A stretch of DNA of 64,000 nucleotides from Temnopleurus reevesii (taxonomy: Eukaryota > Echinodermata > Echinoidea > Temnopleuroida > Temnopleuridae), in contig BQKZ01001565.1 of NCBI GenBank assembly GCA_036244855.1, forward strand, positions 30,089 to 94,088. The letters run 5' to 3'. Position 1 is the first letter of the stretch, and the number at the start of each line of letters is the position of its first letter. The notes beneath the pieces were generated by a model. The model made no database searches. It had not been told where the DNA came from and saw nothing but the letters and a program-made list of their open reading frames with translations. Positions 1-11,690 of the stretch are shown piece after piece. The position numbers and the translations under genes are program-made.

Positions 1-259
1 CCAATCCGGGCAGTTCTGATATGTTTTAAAGAAACAATTAAAATCAAGAAAAACTTATAATGGAAGATTTAACACGATATACACTATTTCCGTAAAGAAA
101 AGTCAGAACGCCAATTCAATGCTCCTTTGTAATGCTTTTCAAAGAAGCCCAGCTTGTGATTGTCACAGTCGTGCAGATCAATACACTGCATATCTGATAT
201 GGATCTATTGTTCATAACCCACTTTATTTCACAGAAATAAATTATATCATGTTATTTAT

Positions 260-334
260 AACCATGTCAAACTGGAACTGGATACTCGTAGTACAAAGCC
301 TATTGGAATTACAGAATTCAGTAATCAATGGGTT
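260..334 (+). mobile_element. piggyBac-like miniature element, copy 1 of 6
   Basis: A 75-bp copy starting AACCATGTCAAACTGGAACT and ending AATCAATGGGTT, followed by AA so that the right flank reads TTAA. It shares the internal block GTACAAAGCC-TATTGGAATT with the copies at 22598, 36896, 39281, 44048 and 58594. The termini are inverted (CCCATTGAC...GTCAATGGG in the consensus). Flanking TTAA plus CCC/GGG ends are the hallmark of piggyBac-type elements; the class call is inference. Confidence 0.7.
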
Positions 335-2023
335 AAAAAATTTAAAAAAGATACCCTTCAGGACATAAATTGCAAGTGTGATATAATATAATTATTTCCT
401 TTAGACCAACTAAATAGGCATGGTGTTTATTTTCCTTACAACAAAGGGATGAATTGATCATTTGAATGAAACGCACATTTCTTCACATTCTCATCATGCA
501 TGATATTCCCCTGTAATGCCATCTATGATGATCAAAAGTAAACAAATGTTCATTCCCAAGTGCATTCGAGGATTGGTTTTAAAGGATGACAATATTTTGA
601 CTCTATAAGTGTGTAGATTTCTGCCCAGCAGCTCCGTTTCCATCGCTCCCTCTGTCTCTCCTTGCATCGTCTTCCAATCTCGACCAAGAAGATGAGGAGG
701 AGGAAGCATCCTACATCTGAAATACTCATCAGATCATCTTGCTTGCAATTGAACTCCGTCGTTCGAGGTGAAGCACTGGCGATGTTTCTTCTCCGGAAAA
801 ACAGATCGCAATGTTTTCGAATGAGCTTCTCGTCCGAGAGGGGATGGATTAGCAGATGTTGATGAGTCTAGATTTTTTTTCGGGATAGCCCTGTGGCGAT
901 AGACCGTCTTGAGTTTCGCTTCCCCGCTTCGTCCGCGGTCCTTTACTCCGACGTTCTACATCATCGAGGGTTGCGTTTTCTCTTTTCTTCTCTTCGCTCA
1001 TTTCTCAACCATATTTATACAATATTTTGGGTCCATTACGTGTTACTCTTTCTTTTCTCCCAGGTTCAAAGAATGAATAAAAGCATGATGTCTTCACTCC
1101 ATCATTACCCTTCACTTCAACCAATATTAGCTACGGTACACTCTCAATTTTTATGGTTCACATAATCAACAGGTGGACTTTGGATAGTCATCCTTTTTCA
1201 CATTATTTCCAAACCCCAACTCTGATAGCCTGAATGCATATCCAAATTATGAAAAAACATTATGAATCTTTTCGAGGTGGTGCAATATGAGGTTTACACA
1301 ATCAGCGTATAAGGCAGCTTGCATAAGAAATGCCATCCTGTCTAGTGATCTATACCTTTCAATGCATCAAAAACTAGTCATAAAGCTTGTTATTTATATA
1401 GTTTAAAAAGGTCCCTTTTTCATGAAGTATGTATCTGAGTGCCAACCATTCTGGAGACACACAGGGTTTCTCAGTGGCATTTCCTATCTACATGCATGCC
1501 ACAGGGCTGCCAAGTCTCCTGGATTCCGCAGGAGACTCCTGGAAATGGGCCACAATAAATGCATGTTTTTGAGCAATCTCCTGGATTATGGAAACATTGA
1601 TGCCATTAGGTTGTGTGCATTTTATAGACATCTACTGGATTTCTTCCACAATCTCCCTGATTGTTGCTGTTAAATGTTGGTAGCTCTGCATGCCAAATAG
1701 AATCTTCTCTTGCCCATTGTCTTCCATTGGAACTGTCTTGTTGCATCCTCCGATGCGATGCACTATCTCTTACGGAATAAAGGATGAGAAGGAGGATGAT
1801 TTCTCGCCACCCCGAGGCGGGAATAAAGAAAGAAGTGAATCGCGGGGACCTTGATAGCACCTTTTTGGCATGGCCGACAGGCAAATATCATTGATTGGTG
1901 AAATTACACCCACTAGTCCGAGATGGACGCAGATAGCATCCAAGCCGGCGCAATGGCCTGGCCGAGGCAATTTCATTTTCCTAATTTCCACTTGACTGAG
2001 AAAAGAATAATGGCCTGTGTAGT
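335..2023. other. Non-coding DNA, mostly unremarkable
   Basis: Apart from the element at 1502-1688 I see nothing classifiable. The two short frames at 662-862 and 893-1165 have no recognisable motif. A CpG-bearing stretch lies at about 1740-1975. Confidence 0.6.
1502..1688 (+). mobile_element. CAGRG-ended miniature transposon, copy 1
   Basis: A 187-bp element from CAGGGCTGCCAAGTCTCCTGG to ATGTTGGTAGCTCTG. The outer 12-14 bp form inverted repeats (CAGGGCTGCCAA versus TTGGTAGCTCTG). It is flanked on both sides by a perfect 7-bp duplication, CATGCCA (1495-1501 and 1689-1695). It is internally diverged from the copies at 28755 and 45136 but shares their ends. Confidence 0.7.
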
Positions 2024-2290
2024 GTGTTTGTGAGAGAGTGATGGAGAGTGATGAAGATGGAAAGAGAATGATTGAGTGGACATGGTTTAGGATGAGGGAG
2101 AGATGGAGATGAGCGGAATGGAAAGGGAGAGATAGAGAGAGAGAAAGAAAAAAGAAGGTGTGAGATAGAGAGATATATCGATATTTGAAGAGAACGAGAG
2201 AAAGAGCAGATGAGAGAGAGAGAAAGAGGAAGGAAGAATTTATAAAGACAGATACAGTAAGTATTGAGGAGAAGAGCGAGAATAAGAGAA
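2024..2290. repeat. Purine-rich (GA) tract
   Basis: About 270 bp dominated by G and A on the + strand with AGAGAGA runs. It gives a spurious Ser/Leu-rich frame on the minus strand. No gene. Confidence 0.85.
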
Positions 2291-3012
2291 GGAATAAGAA
2301 AGACTATAATAAAAGAATAGGATGATGGTTTCAATTTAAATTTTTTTTTATAAACATGTCCTTCTATCCCCCAGTTTACCAATAATTCGGTTTTTCTTAA
2401 TTTTTAGTGCCCATCCCAACTTTATGCTCACTTTCTTCAATATCAAATCAAATGACAAATTGACAAATTTATACAGTGCAAAATTCAATCCATACATGCC
2501 TCCCCCCCCCCAGAATGACTCTGTGGATTACCTCCACCTTGTTACTTCTCTCATGTTTTGCTAACATCTTATCCTTCTTGCGGCATCTTTCTTCATTCTA
2601 TAAGTGTTTTAATCCTCTGACGGGCAATCTACATAATGCTTTTCTCGGGCCTCGGATGAATTGTGATTTTTATCCTGACTTGAATTAGGTGATCCGTCAT
2701 TTTTCCCCCTGCCCGAGTTACGCCGTTCTACATGTGCATTGCTTCTGCATGCCCATGAGCATCTGTGTGTTGATCAGATAAAGTGTTTCCTATGCAATTC
2801 CTCACGACTGTCAAACTTCACGCTTTATTTTGATATTTTCTTTTAGTAAATCTTACCAAGGTTATCCACTTGATCATACCAACAGTGCACAATTTTATGA
2901 AATTAAATCTAAAGTAATGTTACCTATTTTTTTTAAATGACAGAAAACATTTTGGCATGAGTTATGATCAAAGTAATGAAGTTGTCAGAAATTCTAATGC
3001 ATTTCCACCCTT

Positions 3013-3045
3013 CCCCCTCTCTCTCTCTCTCTCGCTCTCTCTCTG
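3013..3045. repeat. (CT)n microsatellite
   Basis: Alternating CT, interrupted once by CG. Confidence 0.9.
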
Positions 3046-3367
3046 CCATTTTAATCTCATCTTTTGTTGGTAATTATAATGAATCATGGCTCTTATATGT
3101 AGAGGTAAAAATTAACAGGCCTTTATGAATTCTTTTTATGTAAAGAAAATAAACCAAAGAAAGTGGATATTCTGTAAACACAGCATTCTATAGTCGAAGA
3201 ATAATGGCAATTAGAATACATGCACTCCAGAATGCTAGTGTACTTTGTATAGAATAAGGGAAAGGGGAAATTATATGATTATTTTCCAACCCTTTTCTTT
3301 CTGTTGCACTCTTTCTTGCATAAATGAATCTTACAGCTAATATCCGACTACTTAGCAGGCTTCCTCC

Positions 3368-3668
3368 CCATCTGGGATGTAGTTTTTTTCTACCAAGAAG
3401 CGAGATGGGGAGGATGGATTTGTATGGAGATGGATGATGAGGTTGGGGAGGAGAGAGAGGAGGAGGAGGAGGAGGAGGAGAGATCCCCTTCCATCTGGAG
3501 TGGAGTTTTCCTCCACAGAACAGGGAGATGAAGAGTATGCATTTATAGGGAGATGGAGATGGGAGAGAGAATTTGAGAGGAGGGGAAGAGATCCTCTCCA
3601 TCTGGAGTGCATTTTTCCTCTTGATGACATCATCATGCATTGGATGAGGGAGGATGGAGAGAGATAGG

Positions 3669-3699
<31 letters not shown>

Positions 3700-3720
3700 G
3701 GGGGAGCGAAAAAAAGAGGG
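3368..3720. repeat. Three-copy tandem duplication with embedded GA/GGA microsatellites
   Basis: Units start at 3368, 3491 and 3598, each with a CCATCTGG(A/G)-T-TTTTTC-like head and then an AGATGGAGATGGG-like body. Periods are 123 and 107 bp. A (GGA)n run lies at about 3456-3480 and a (GA)n run at about 3661-3696. The long frame on the minus strand is a product of this repeat, not a gene. Confidence 0.75.
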
Positions 3721-4180
3721 AGAGAATAAGAGAGGGAGGGATGGTTATAATATAGGAGTGGGATGGAAGAGATGGAGAATTAAAGAGAGAAGATGTGAGA
3801 GCAGGATGGATGAGAGAGTAAAAGAAAAATAGATATATCATATTAAAGGAAAGGAAGAATTTGTATATAGTCTACAATTTGTAAGTTATTTTACAATTTT
3901 TTTTAATTTGAATTGATTTTATTTCTGCGTTCAAATGAACGATTTACAATATAAACATTGAACATAAATACATAGTACAAATGAATAGTATATTTTAACA
4001 TACGTAGAATAGTAATATAAAAAAAGAGAAACAAAGTAATACATAAAGTAAGGGAACGCAGGAGACCATCATCATGTATCAAGGTATTTGTAATTACTAA
4101 TTAAAGATTTATTCAAGCTGATTAACTTTAATCCACCTGTTGGTCATAAGTTTGAACACACCCCTTAAATGTAGGGATGA

Positions 4181-4843
4181 AGACAGAGAGAGATAAGGGG
4201 GTAGGGCTGGTGTGATGAGTGGGGGAATGAAGTGGATACTTTCCTCACAGAGTGTTTTACAAAGAAGTGACATTAAAAATGATTACACACTAATTATAAT
4301 CATGATTAAACTTAAATATCTATAATTATGATTTTAATAACATATAATTATTATGATATGATTTTAATAACAATATTCAGACGTACAATATTCAGACATA
4401 CAATATTCAATAATGTTCATAATGAGGATGGTGATAAAGAATTATGAGTTTAAGACCAAATGGTATTTCTGTACATACAATAAGAAATCATAATTATTAT
4501 AATATGATTTTAAGAACAATCTATAAACATACAATATCCAATAATGTATATAAGGGGATGGTGATAAAGAATTATGAGTTTTGACCGAATGGTATTTCTA
4601 AAGATACAATAAAAAAAAATCATAGTCTGTAAAGGATTAAGCAGTGAAGTTGACAATGATAAAGAGAATTAGCAAATTAGAAGTAGCAATTGGAAAGTCT
4701 CAAATTTGTAAGATTTTAAAGAATATTATGATGATATTTGTAATTGTTGTGTGTGAACATGTGATTAGGACCGAGTGAGACAAGGGGGAAGGGCTGGTGT
4801 GATGAGTGCGGGGATGAAGTGGATGCCCTCCTCGCAGAGTGTT
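4181..4843. repeat. Direct-repeat pair about 590 bp apart, enclosing a tandem duplication
   Basis: GGGCTGGTGTGATGAGTG-GGG-ATGAAGTGGAT occurs near 4204 and near 4791, each followed by T-CTC-CAGAGTGTT. Each copy is about 70 bp. The right copy keeps CpGs that the left copy has lost. Between them, an AT-rich unit is duplicated at 4344 and 4490 (period about 146 bp) and shares GGATGGTGATAAAGAATTAT. Confidence 0.75.
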
Positions 4844-5880
4844 GATGCTACAAGTATACAATCAGCTCGCGCTTACGGCCTATTATCATCCATCAGTCGG
4901 TGCTGCGGCAGAAATTAGATGAATAATGGGCATGAAATGTGTGTTTGGTTGGAGTGCCCGCTCAAGAGCCCCCTCGAAAGAGAAACGTGGTAGAATCTGT
5001 CAGGGCGTAGCTTGATTGATGCTCGGTAATTCCATTCCTCTCAATTGGATGTATCACAGGAATGGAATGGAGGAAAGGGAAATAGTCAATATTTTATGAA
5101 TTATGGAATTGTTGGTTTATGCTAATTTATACATTATGAATTATTCATACATTATCATACTTCATATGTAGACCTGCAGTGCAAGTGGTATTGCTGTCAT
5201 TTAATTAAAATGTAATGACAACATAAGAAATATTTTATATATAGAGAACATTCATGTAGATATTTTTAATTACATTTATGATCAATTTCTAGGTTGACTG
5301 CATTTTAATCTTGTCTATTTTGCATATAATGCACAGACATCAGTGCTAAGAGTACATGAAAAGAAAATTTGATAAAAGTGATATTAACAATAGGCCTACT
5401 AACATACTGTCTTTGATATGATATTATATCAATATTATAACCAATTTGCAATATATACCTCAGCTACTAATGAAGCATATTTTTGTTAAAATCATCTCTT
5501 GATGCTTCTGATCTCCTTTGACAAAAATTAGATCCTACTTCTACTATGATTCATTCATGTATATCACCTCTGTGTATTTTCCGAATCATCAAAGTATCTT
5601 TTTCCCCATCTTCTAAGAAGAGTCAATTCTCTCTTTCACCGATGAGAGGCTCGCTAGAACAACATCACCAATATACTTCCTCTGAAGATGATTAGCCCAA
5701 GGTGTCCGAAGGTGGTGAAAGCAGATGGGTTAAGAGATATTAAAGCAGAATTCGCTTAGAAAAATTAATACAGGGGAACAAATCTTCTGTGTTGACCAGC
5801 AGAAAAGCAACACTGTGTTGGATTGTGACATTTTGCTTTATGATATAAAAGGAAAATATGAATTGTTTGATAAAATCACT
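4844..5880. other. Non-coding DNA
   Basis: A slightly GC-richer stretch at 4860-5060, then AT-rich sequence. No repeat family or gene recognised. Confidence 0.6.
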
Positions 5881-6027
5881 GGCCCGTATTCCGATAGTGA
5901 GGTTTAACTTAACCCAGGTTTAAGACATTGTTCTTCAGACTCTTGGTTTAACTTTTGAATAGCTCGGGTCTAAAGAACAATGACTTTGTCCAGGGTTAAG
6001 TTAAACCTCGCTATCGGAATACGGGCC
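5881..6027. mobile_element. Foldback element, near-perfect palindrome of 147 bp
   Basis: Left arm GGCCCGTATTCCGATAGTGA, right arm the complement TCGCTATCGGAATACGGGCC. Outer arms of about 38 bp match almost perfectly, including TTAACTTAACCC/GGGTTAAGTTAA. A second inner pair (ACATTGTTCTT with AAGAACAATG) extends the palindrome over most of the element. No convincing target duplication at the edges. No coding capacity. Confidence 0.85.
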
Positions 6028-7212
6028 ACACGGTATATGAAATTTATTAGAAATTTACTTACCATGAGCTTTACTTATCATGGGATTGTTTTATTTGTAT
6101 GCCTCTTTTAATAATTAGGAAAATGCCAATGATAATATTGGCATGTACATAGCATTCTCACGAAAATGTGTATCGCAGTACCTTACAACACTACATTACT
6201 TGATTGACATCATTAGCAAATAATAACTTCACCTCCTAAAAATTATTGAAATTCAGCTATAAAAGAGAAAAGTAATTTTATCATCGATCTCCCCTTTAAG
6301 AAAGCAGAGGGTGTAAGATGTATTATTCATACTTGACAATATTTCCTGGCTTAATCAACCTCTCAAAATAAAAGTAATTCCTTGCCCATCGTTGCGACAC
6401 TGAATCACTAGCCGTTGCTCCATTTGTGACCGAATATCAGATACGATAACCATCTCTTGAGGAAGTCTTTGAGATTACAATCAAACAAGCGGAATCTTTC
6501 AGCATAGTCCCACATATGGACTTTGAACGATTTATTTTGTTCAAGTCTCAAGTATTTTACCCTATCCCCTTCCTCCATCCTTTCAAACTTCTCTTTCACC
6601 CCTGCCTAGTTAGAATTTTTTTTGAGAAATTTGATTGATGAGGATCAGAATTTCTCACCCCTGACATTTCCTGTTTCAACTGGAGTTTTCTTCAGGAAAA
6701 ATGCAATGAGTAAACATTTGTTATTTTTTTTACACCGTTTAAATACATGAATCGTATTTAATATTTGTATTCAGACAAGCATCTCTAGTAAAAGTAAAAG
6801 CAATTTTAATTTTAAAGTAGCCCTTTGGACCAGACACCTTTTTCAAGATCATGTAAAACCAGTTTTTATTTAAAAAAAACAAAAAAACAAAAAAACAAAG
6901 CTGATTGTTGGGTCAATTCATGAGCATAAATCACTTGAAAAGGACTAAACGATCATTGAACTATCTTTTATGCATATAATAGTGCCATAACTTTGCAAGA
7001 TCTGGTGTGATCAAATGCTCATGTGAATTTCTTGCATTACAGTAGTTGTTTAATTTTGAAGGAAATTGCACTTCTTTATTGATCAATGTTTTCTATTTAC
7101 TACATAATTTGTTTAATATTACTTTAAACTTTTCCTTTTCCCTTCATCTTATTTCCATTCCTTTTTCTTCCACCCCAACTATACATCACCTNAAAGATCT
7201 CCTCTTTAATTT

Positions 7213-7250
7213 CTGTCTCTTATACACATCTAGATGTGTATAAGAGACAG
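7213..7250. other. Sequencing adapter: two head-to-head Tn5 mosaic ends (Nextera junction)
   Basis: CTGTCTCTTATACACATCT is followed immediately by its exact reverse complement AGATGTGTATAAGAGACAG. This is the 19-bp Tn5 transposase mosaic end, duplicated as in the Nextera mate-pair circularisation junction adapter. It is a library artefact left in the assembly, not genomic DNA. An ambiguous base (N) at 7192, just to the left, supports a patched or gap-filled join. The sequences on either side need not be neighbours in the genome. Confidence 0.97.
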
Positions 7251-7690
7251 CCCCTGAACCCTGACCCCACCCCAAACACCCCCTTATATCTAGTCTTGTT
7301 TTAATTGTGGCAGAATTGACTTTCTCTCACTCCATTACACTTTTTGAAGGAGCCCCGGTCAGAAATCAGTCACCGAGCCACTTAGCTTTCACCTCGCTGG
7401 GGGCAAGTAATCTAGAAGAATCAGAAGAATCGTGGGCTCTTCCCCGAGCCCACATCTGCTCTCATTTTTCTCGCTCATCCGTGAAAACGGTGCATTATTT
7501 TCTGCCATTGTGTCAGGAAAACAAGGGGAAAGGATTTAATATAGGAAGGGGTGACTTGGGCCTATTAAATATGTTCTTGTGTTGTGACAATAGAGAAAAA
7601 TTGTACAGATCAGCGCATCAATAATAATGGTTCCAATGGTCCTTATAAAAACATGTAGAATGAATATAATTTTGAGGTTGATAAATGAAG

Positions 7691-7875
7691 CCAGTGGAAA
7701 AGGAAAGGGTTCTTTCTCATAAAGCTGTTCGTAGATCTACACACATCTCTACGAACCACTGGTTACCCTTTCCTTCACTCATAATAGCTCCTGTTGCTGA
7801 ATCACCCCTGAGAAAGGGTCACTAGTCATTTGTTGAGTTGTGAATACCACTATGAGCAGCTTTATGAGCAAGTCT
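7691..7875. repeat. Compound inverted-repeat region
   Basis: TTCTTTCTCATAAAGCTGTTCGTAG (7710-7734) pairs with CTATGAGCAGCTTTATGAGCAAGT (7851-7874). Nested inside, GTTCGTAGA pairs with TCTACGAAC, and CAGTGGAAAAGGAAAGGGTT pairs loosely with AACCACTGGTTACCCTTTCC. Probably a decayed foldback or miniature transposon; boundaries uncertain. Confidence 0.45.
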
Positions 7876-9242
7876 TGGGTTTGCAGCTTTAACTAATAGA
7901 ATACCAGAGCCCGAACATGATTTAGAATGGTGTCCATTTGACATTCAAATATACCAGAAATGATACATGGTGGATATTTACGTAGATGCAGATGGAAATT
8001 GGATCAGAAAGAGAAATGTTGAAATACAATACAATGTTGATGGTTTAAGTTGATCTGTGATCTAGATTTTCAGGCAAAACCTGGATTTCCACAAAAGTCC
8101 CATGCCTGGAACCATAAAATAAGGCGTAATGCCCAATTTCTAAACAAGCACCCAATTCTACTAGCACAATTTGTCTACGTTGATTTCCCCTGAAAATACC
8201 TCGGTTTATGTAAGCGCGACACAAGATTTGTCAAAATCCATATTCCCTTTTGCTGGATATATTTGTGTATCGGTGGACGTTTTGCTTGATATATACACAC
8301 TGCGTGAATTGGAGTGCTCCCCAAAGGCCGAGCTGTTACAGCATAATAATGATTTCAAGTTAGGAATTTCCAAATTTTATCCAGAGGGGAGAAGGTAAAA
8401 TCTCATTTAGGTTTGTTGTAGAATTTCCTAAAGCACTTGATTGGAGCGCTAACCAAAGTGCCAATCATTATCAGTGGATGCTGATTGGTGCGGATTCTCC
8501 TGGGAAAGTTTTCGCCAAACGACGACGAGAGCCGGGGTGGGGGAGCGAAAAAAACGTGAAGAAAAGAAACAAAGAGAGGGAAATGTCCCATTTGATGGAT
8601 GTAATGCTACACCGAATTGTTTTCCCGTGTGTAAGCAATTGATTACTTGATTGTCCCGTTCCGTGTGTGAAAGATGTAAAAGATGTTGGTCCAACGTATT
8701 GTTGGTGCGGGTACAGAAAGTGCGCGTTCGCTTGAAGGAGGGAGAAGGTTGCACAATCACGCTTCGGTGACAATTTCGCAAAATATATCCCCCGAAATGA
8801 GGGCAGAACGAGCTTTAGAATAGAATTGAAATATTGGACATTGTTAAATGAGCGGAAGACACGCTTTCTATCATTTTTCTTCTTGGCTTGTCATGAGATA
8901 GAGCAATCAATTACAGCAAATGAGAAATAAAGGAGATCCGTCAAATGCCACTCAATCACCGCCATCCATTAAGTGTAAAGCTATCTGCCAGAAAAAAAGT
9001 TTTCATGGTAATATACGGTTGGTCATGCTGGAAAGTATGGAATACAGGCTTCGTAACATCAGGTGTAGATAAATCAAAATAATGAGAATTATTATATTTA
9101 CATGAATTTTTTATTCTATTTTTATTTATTTATGCTTGATCAATCTAAAATATGGATATTGCATTTCTCCAGCATCAAACCGTGTAGATTTTATTTCATT
9201 TTGTTATTACCATTATTTCTGAAACAGATTTATTTCAATGTC

Positions 9243-9757
9243 TTAAAGCCCAAGTATAGTTTTGGTAAAAGCGAATATTTTTATCGCCAAATTTTGTCTT
9301 CAAATCTACTTAAAAGGAAACATGATATCATGAACATATTGTACAAAAGATTGTACGAAAAATTAACAAGTTTTGGAAAAGTTATAACCTAAAGTGTGGA
9401 AAATATTTTAGCGTCGTAGCCCCCGACGCGAATTCAATATTTTCTTTCTTGATAAAGGACAGCTTCTCATGAACAGAATTGGATAAAAATTTCAGAATTT
9501 ATTCTTTATGTATTCCTTTTTAGCATGCTTTAATAAAATCTTGGAAATAATTTTCTATATGCCCGATAAGAAGCAAAATATTGTTATAACCAAGAGAGGG
9601 CGCTAAATACGATTTAACGGTCAAATTCAAATTTTCAAAAGAATTCGCTTGTAGAAAAATATGCTTTGATCTTGAAATGTGTATAGAAACTATATGTCAT
9701 GGTATCCCCAAAATTCACATTTCTTTAATCTTTACCAAAACTATACATGGGCTTTAA
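9243..9757 (+). mobile_element. TTAA-flanked non-autonomous DNA transposon (507 bp), intact ends
   Basis: TTAA at 9243-9246 and at 9754-9757 bracket a 507-bp body. It begins AGCCCAAGTATAGTTTTGGT and ends ACCAAAACTATACATGGGCT, giving inverted repeats of about 24 bp with one or two mismatches. There is no coding capacity. TTAA duplication fits piggyBac or Kolobok-type elements; which one is not decidable here. A related truncated copy lies at 48052. Confidence 0.85.
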
Positions 9758-11211
9758 ATTTACTTTATATGATAGGGATTGACAATAATGAAGTTTTATA
9801 CCCCACAGTGATCTGACTAAATGAGTCTACACTTATAGAGATAATGAAAAGTACAGACAATTTTAGTTAATTCTTTGAGACCTTCCCCACACAAAATAAG
9901 AGGAAAGTTGCAAATAATACATTTTTATTTTCTCTCGATTTAAGGAGGGCAGCAATTTTATTAGAAATAGTAAGTGTGCCTTTTTCTGTTGATTTCCTTG
10001 GAATAGGTCTTGTATTTTTCTCTTTATGTCTCTTCTTTCTTTTTTCCTGGGATGATAACAATTGTACTTGCACACATCCATTATCATGATGTACTCACTT
10101 AAGTTAAGTATGTCATCCCTCAAATCTAAAATTTCCCTTTCTGCAGTCTCAAAACGAACGAAATCGATATCATCGATGATAAAGGAAATTCCTACTCTTC
10201 CCTGTCCAAGGTGTGTAATTGGGATGTCCGCATCTTGTCTCTTTCCTGACACCACCTCCCCAAGTCCCCGAGGGGTGCATTTCTTTACCCCTCTATAAAC
10301 GTTACACCCCTATTTAAAGATTCTGAATCACTGCACCTCTGAAATATCAGCTAAACCCTATGTAATTCCACCGAAATCAGTCGACTCTGTCCGCTCCTTT
10401 GTCAATCAGTGAATCCGTGAAATTGGGGGGAAGGAAGGAAATAGGGCCATGATTATTGTTTCCAGGGCTTTTTCGTCTGTCTTCATATTTTAAGACTTTG
10501 GTGTAAGTTTTCTCTTTGCTGGATATTGTTTCAATAAGAGGATGCACTCATAGTTTATTTTGAGGGGAACAAGATGACATGCAAATTCTTGGGGATAAGT
10601 AGGTTTAGGGGAAATAGTTGTTGGTATTTACACAGCTGATGTTCAAGAATATTAAGTCCAAGTGTTTTTTTCAATGATAATGATTAGTATTTCATAAATT
10701 GATCTAAAAAGACGGGTGAATATAAATAAATTGAATTAATCCACAGTGGAGCTTTGGAGACGAATAGAATTAATCTATTTGTTATCAAAAGAAAAATATA
10801 TCCATCAATTACATAAGGATCAACCAATTTTTTTAGAATGTATTTATCGATGGTTTCAAGAGTTATATAATCTATTTTCTGTTTATTTTTAAATTATTTC
10901 TATTCATCTCTTAATATTTTTTATCAGAATCATGGACAGTATGGCAATTGTTTTCATCTAACCTTGAATTTCAGATGGCGGCATAAATATGAGGTGACAA
11001 GTTGAAAGACTCATGACCTCAATCTATGGTAGAGCATATTTCGTCAAATCTTCCCTTCAAATCTTCCCTTCAATGAATATTTTAAAGTTATTAATAGACA
11101 TAGACTTTCTTTTCTATCCCAAGCTCTGGTCTCTATTCTTCCGACCTTCACTCTCTATTTATTCACCTAATTCCCTCTTCTTTTTTTTAAATCTCTTTCC
11201 TTACATTTTCG

Positions 11212-11245
11212 CTCTCTCTCTCTCCTTTTCTCTCTGTCTCCCCTC
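11212..11245. repeat. CT-rich microsatellite
   Basis: CTCTCTCTCTCC and surrounding pyrimidines. Together with 11597-11700 (poly-C, then CT-rich) it explains the low-complexity frames here. Confidence 0.8.
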
Positions 11246-11596
11246 TATTTCTATGTTTAGTTCTAATCTTTCTTTCGGTTGCCGATTTCTAATCTTGTTT
11301 AATGAGTTCCAAATGTCTTTTTCATTCTTTTATTTATTTTTTATTATTCAATTATTGATACTATGAGTCATCTTTAACAAATGATGACTCAATCATACTG
11401 TTATAAGGTCTTTCAGAATTCTGTTTCTAGGATTTAGTCTTTTTCTTTATTATGCGTCCTATGGGATAAATTATGAAGAAGGAGGGGGTTGGGGCAAAAC
11501 CGGCAAATATTTGACAAAATTGGAGAATTGGCATACTTCGATGCTGTGATATGGATAGTAATAAAGTTAAGTGTTTGATATTTTCCCTTAATAATG

Positions 11597-11690
11597 CCCC
11601 CCCCCCCCCCTTCCCATATCTCTCTTTCTCTTTCTCCTTTTCACACTCTCTGTCTCTCTTCTCATCTTCACCCCCCCCTTCATCCACTAC
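11597..11690. repeat. Poly-C run followed by a CT-rich tract
   Basis: A homopolymer of about 13 C, then TCTCTTTCTCTTTCTCC and CCCCCC. Such C runs recur at about 2506, 23766, 46991, 55076 and 60227. Their reverse form is at 17570, 31128 and 60904. Confidence 0.85.

Larger units (their letters stand above)
6028..9242. other. Non-coding DNA containing the adapter artefact
   Basis: AT-rich sequence. It includes the N at 7192, the adapter at 7213-7250, the inverted-repeat region at 7691-7875 and a modestly GC-richer stretch at 8480-8780. No supported gene. Confidence 0.6.

Noticed and set aside
3188..3841. 217-residue minus-strand frame rich in Ser, Leu and Pro
   Set aside because: It reads through GA/GGA microsatellites and the three-copy duplication; low complexity.
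7251..7640. Frame at 7307-7624 as a gene next to the adapter
   Set aside because: No recognisable motif, and the local assembly is suspect because of the adapter.
9863..10255. 130-residue minus-strand frame with acidic and basic patches
   Set aside because: No recognisable domain, no splice context and AT-rich codons. Too weak to call a gene.
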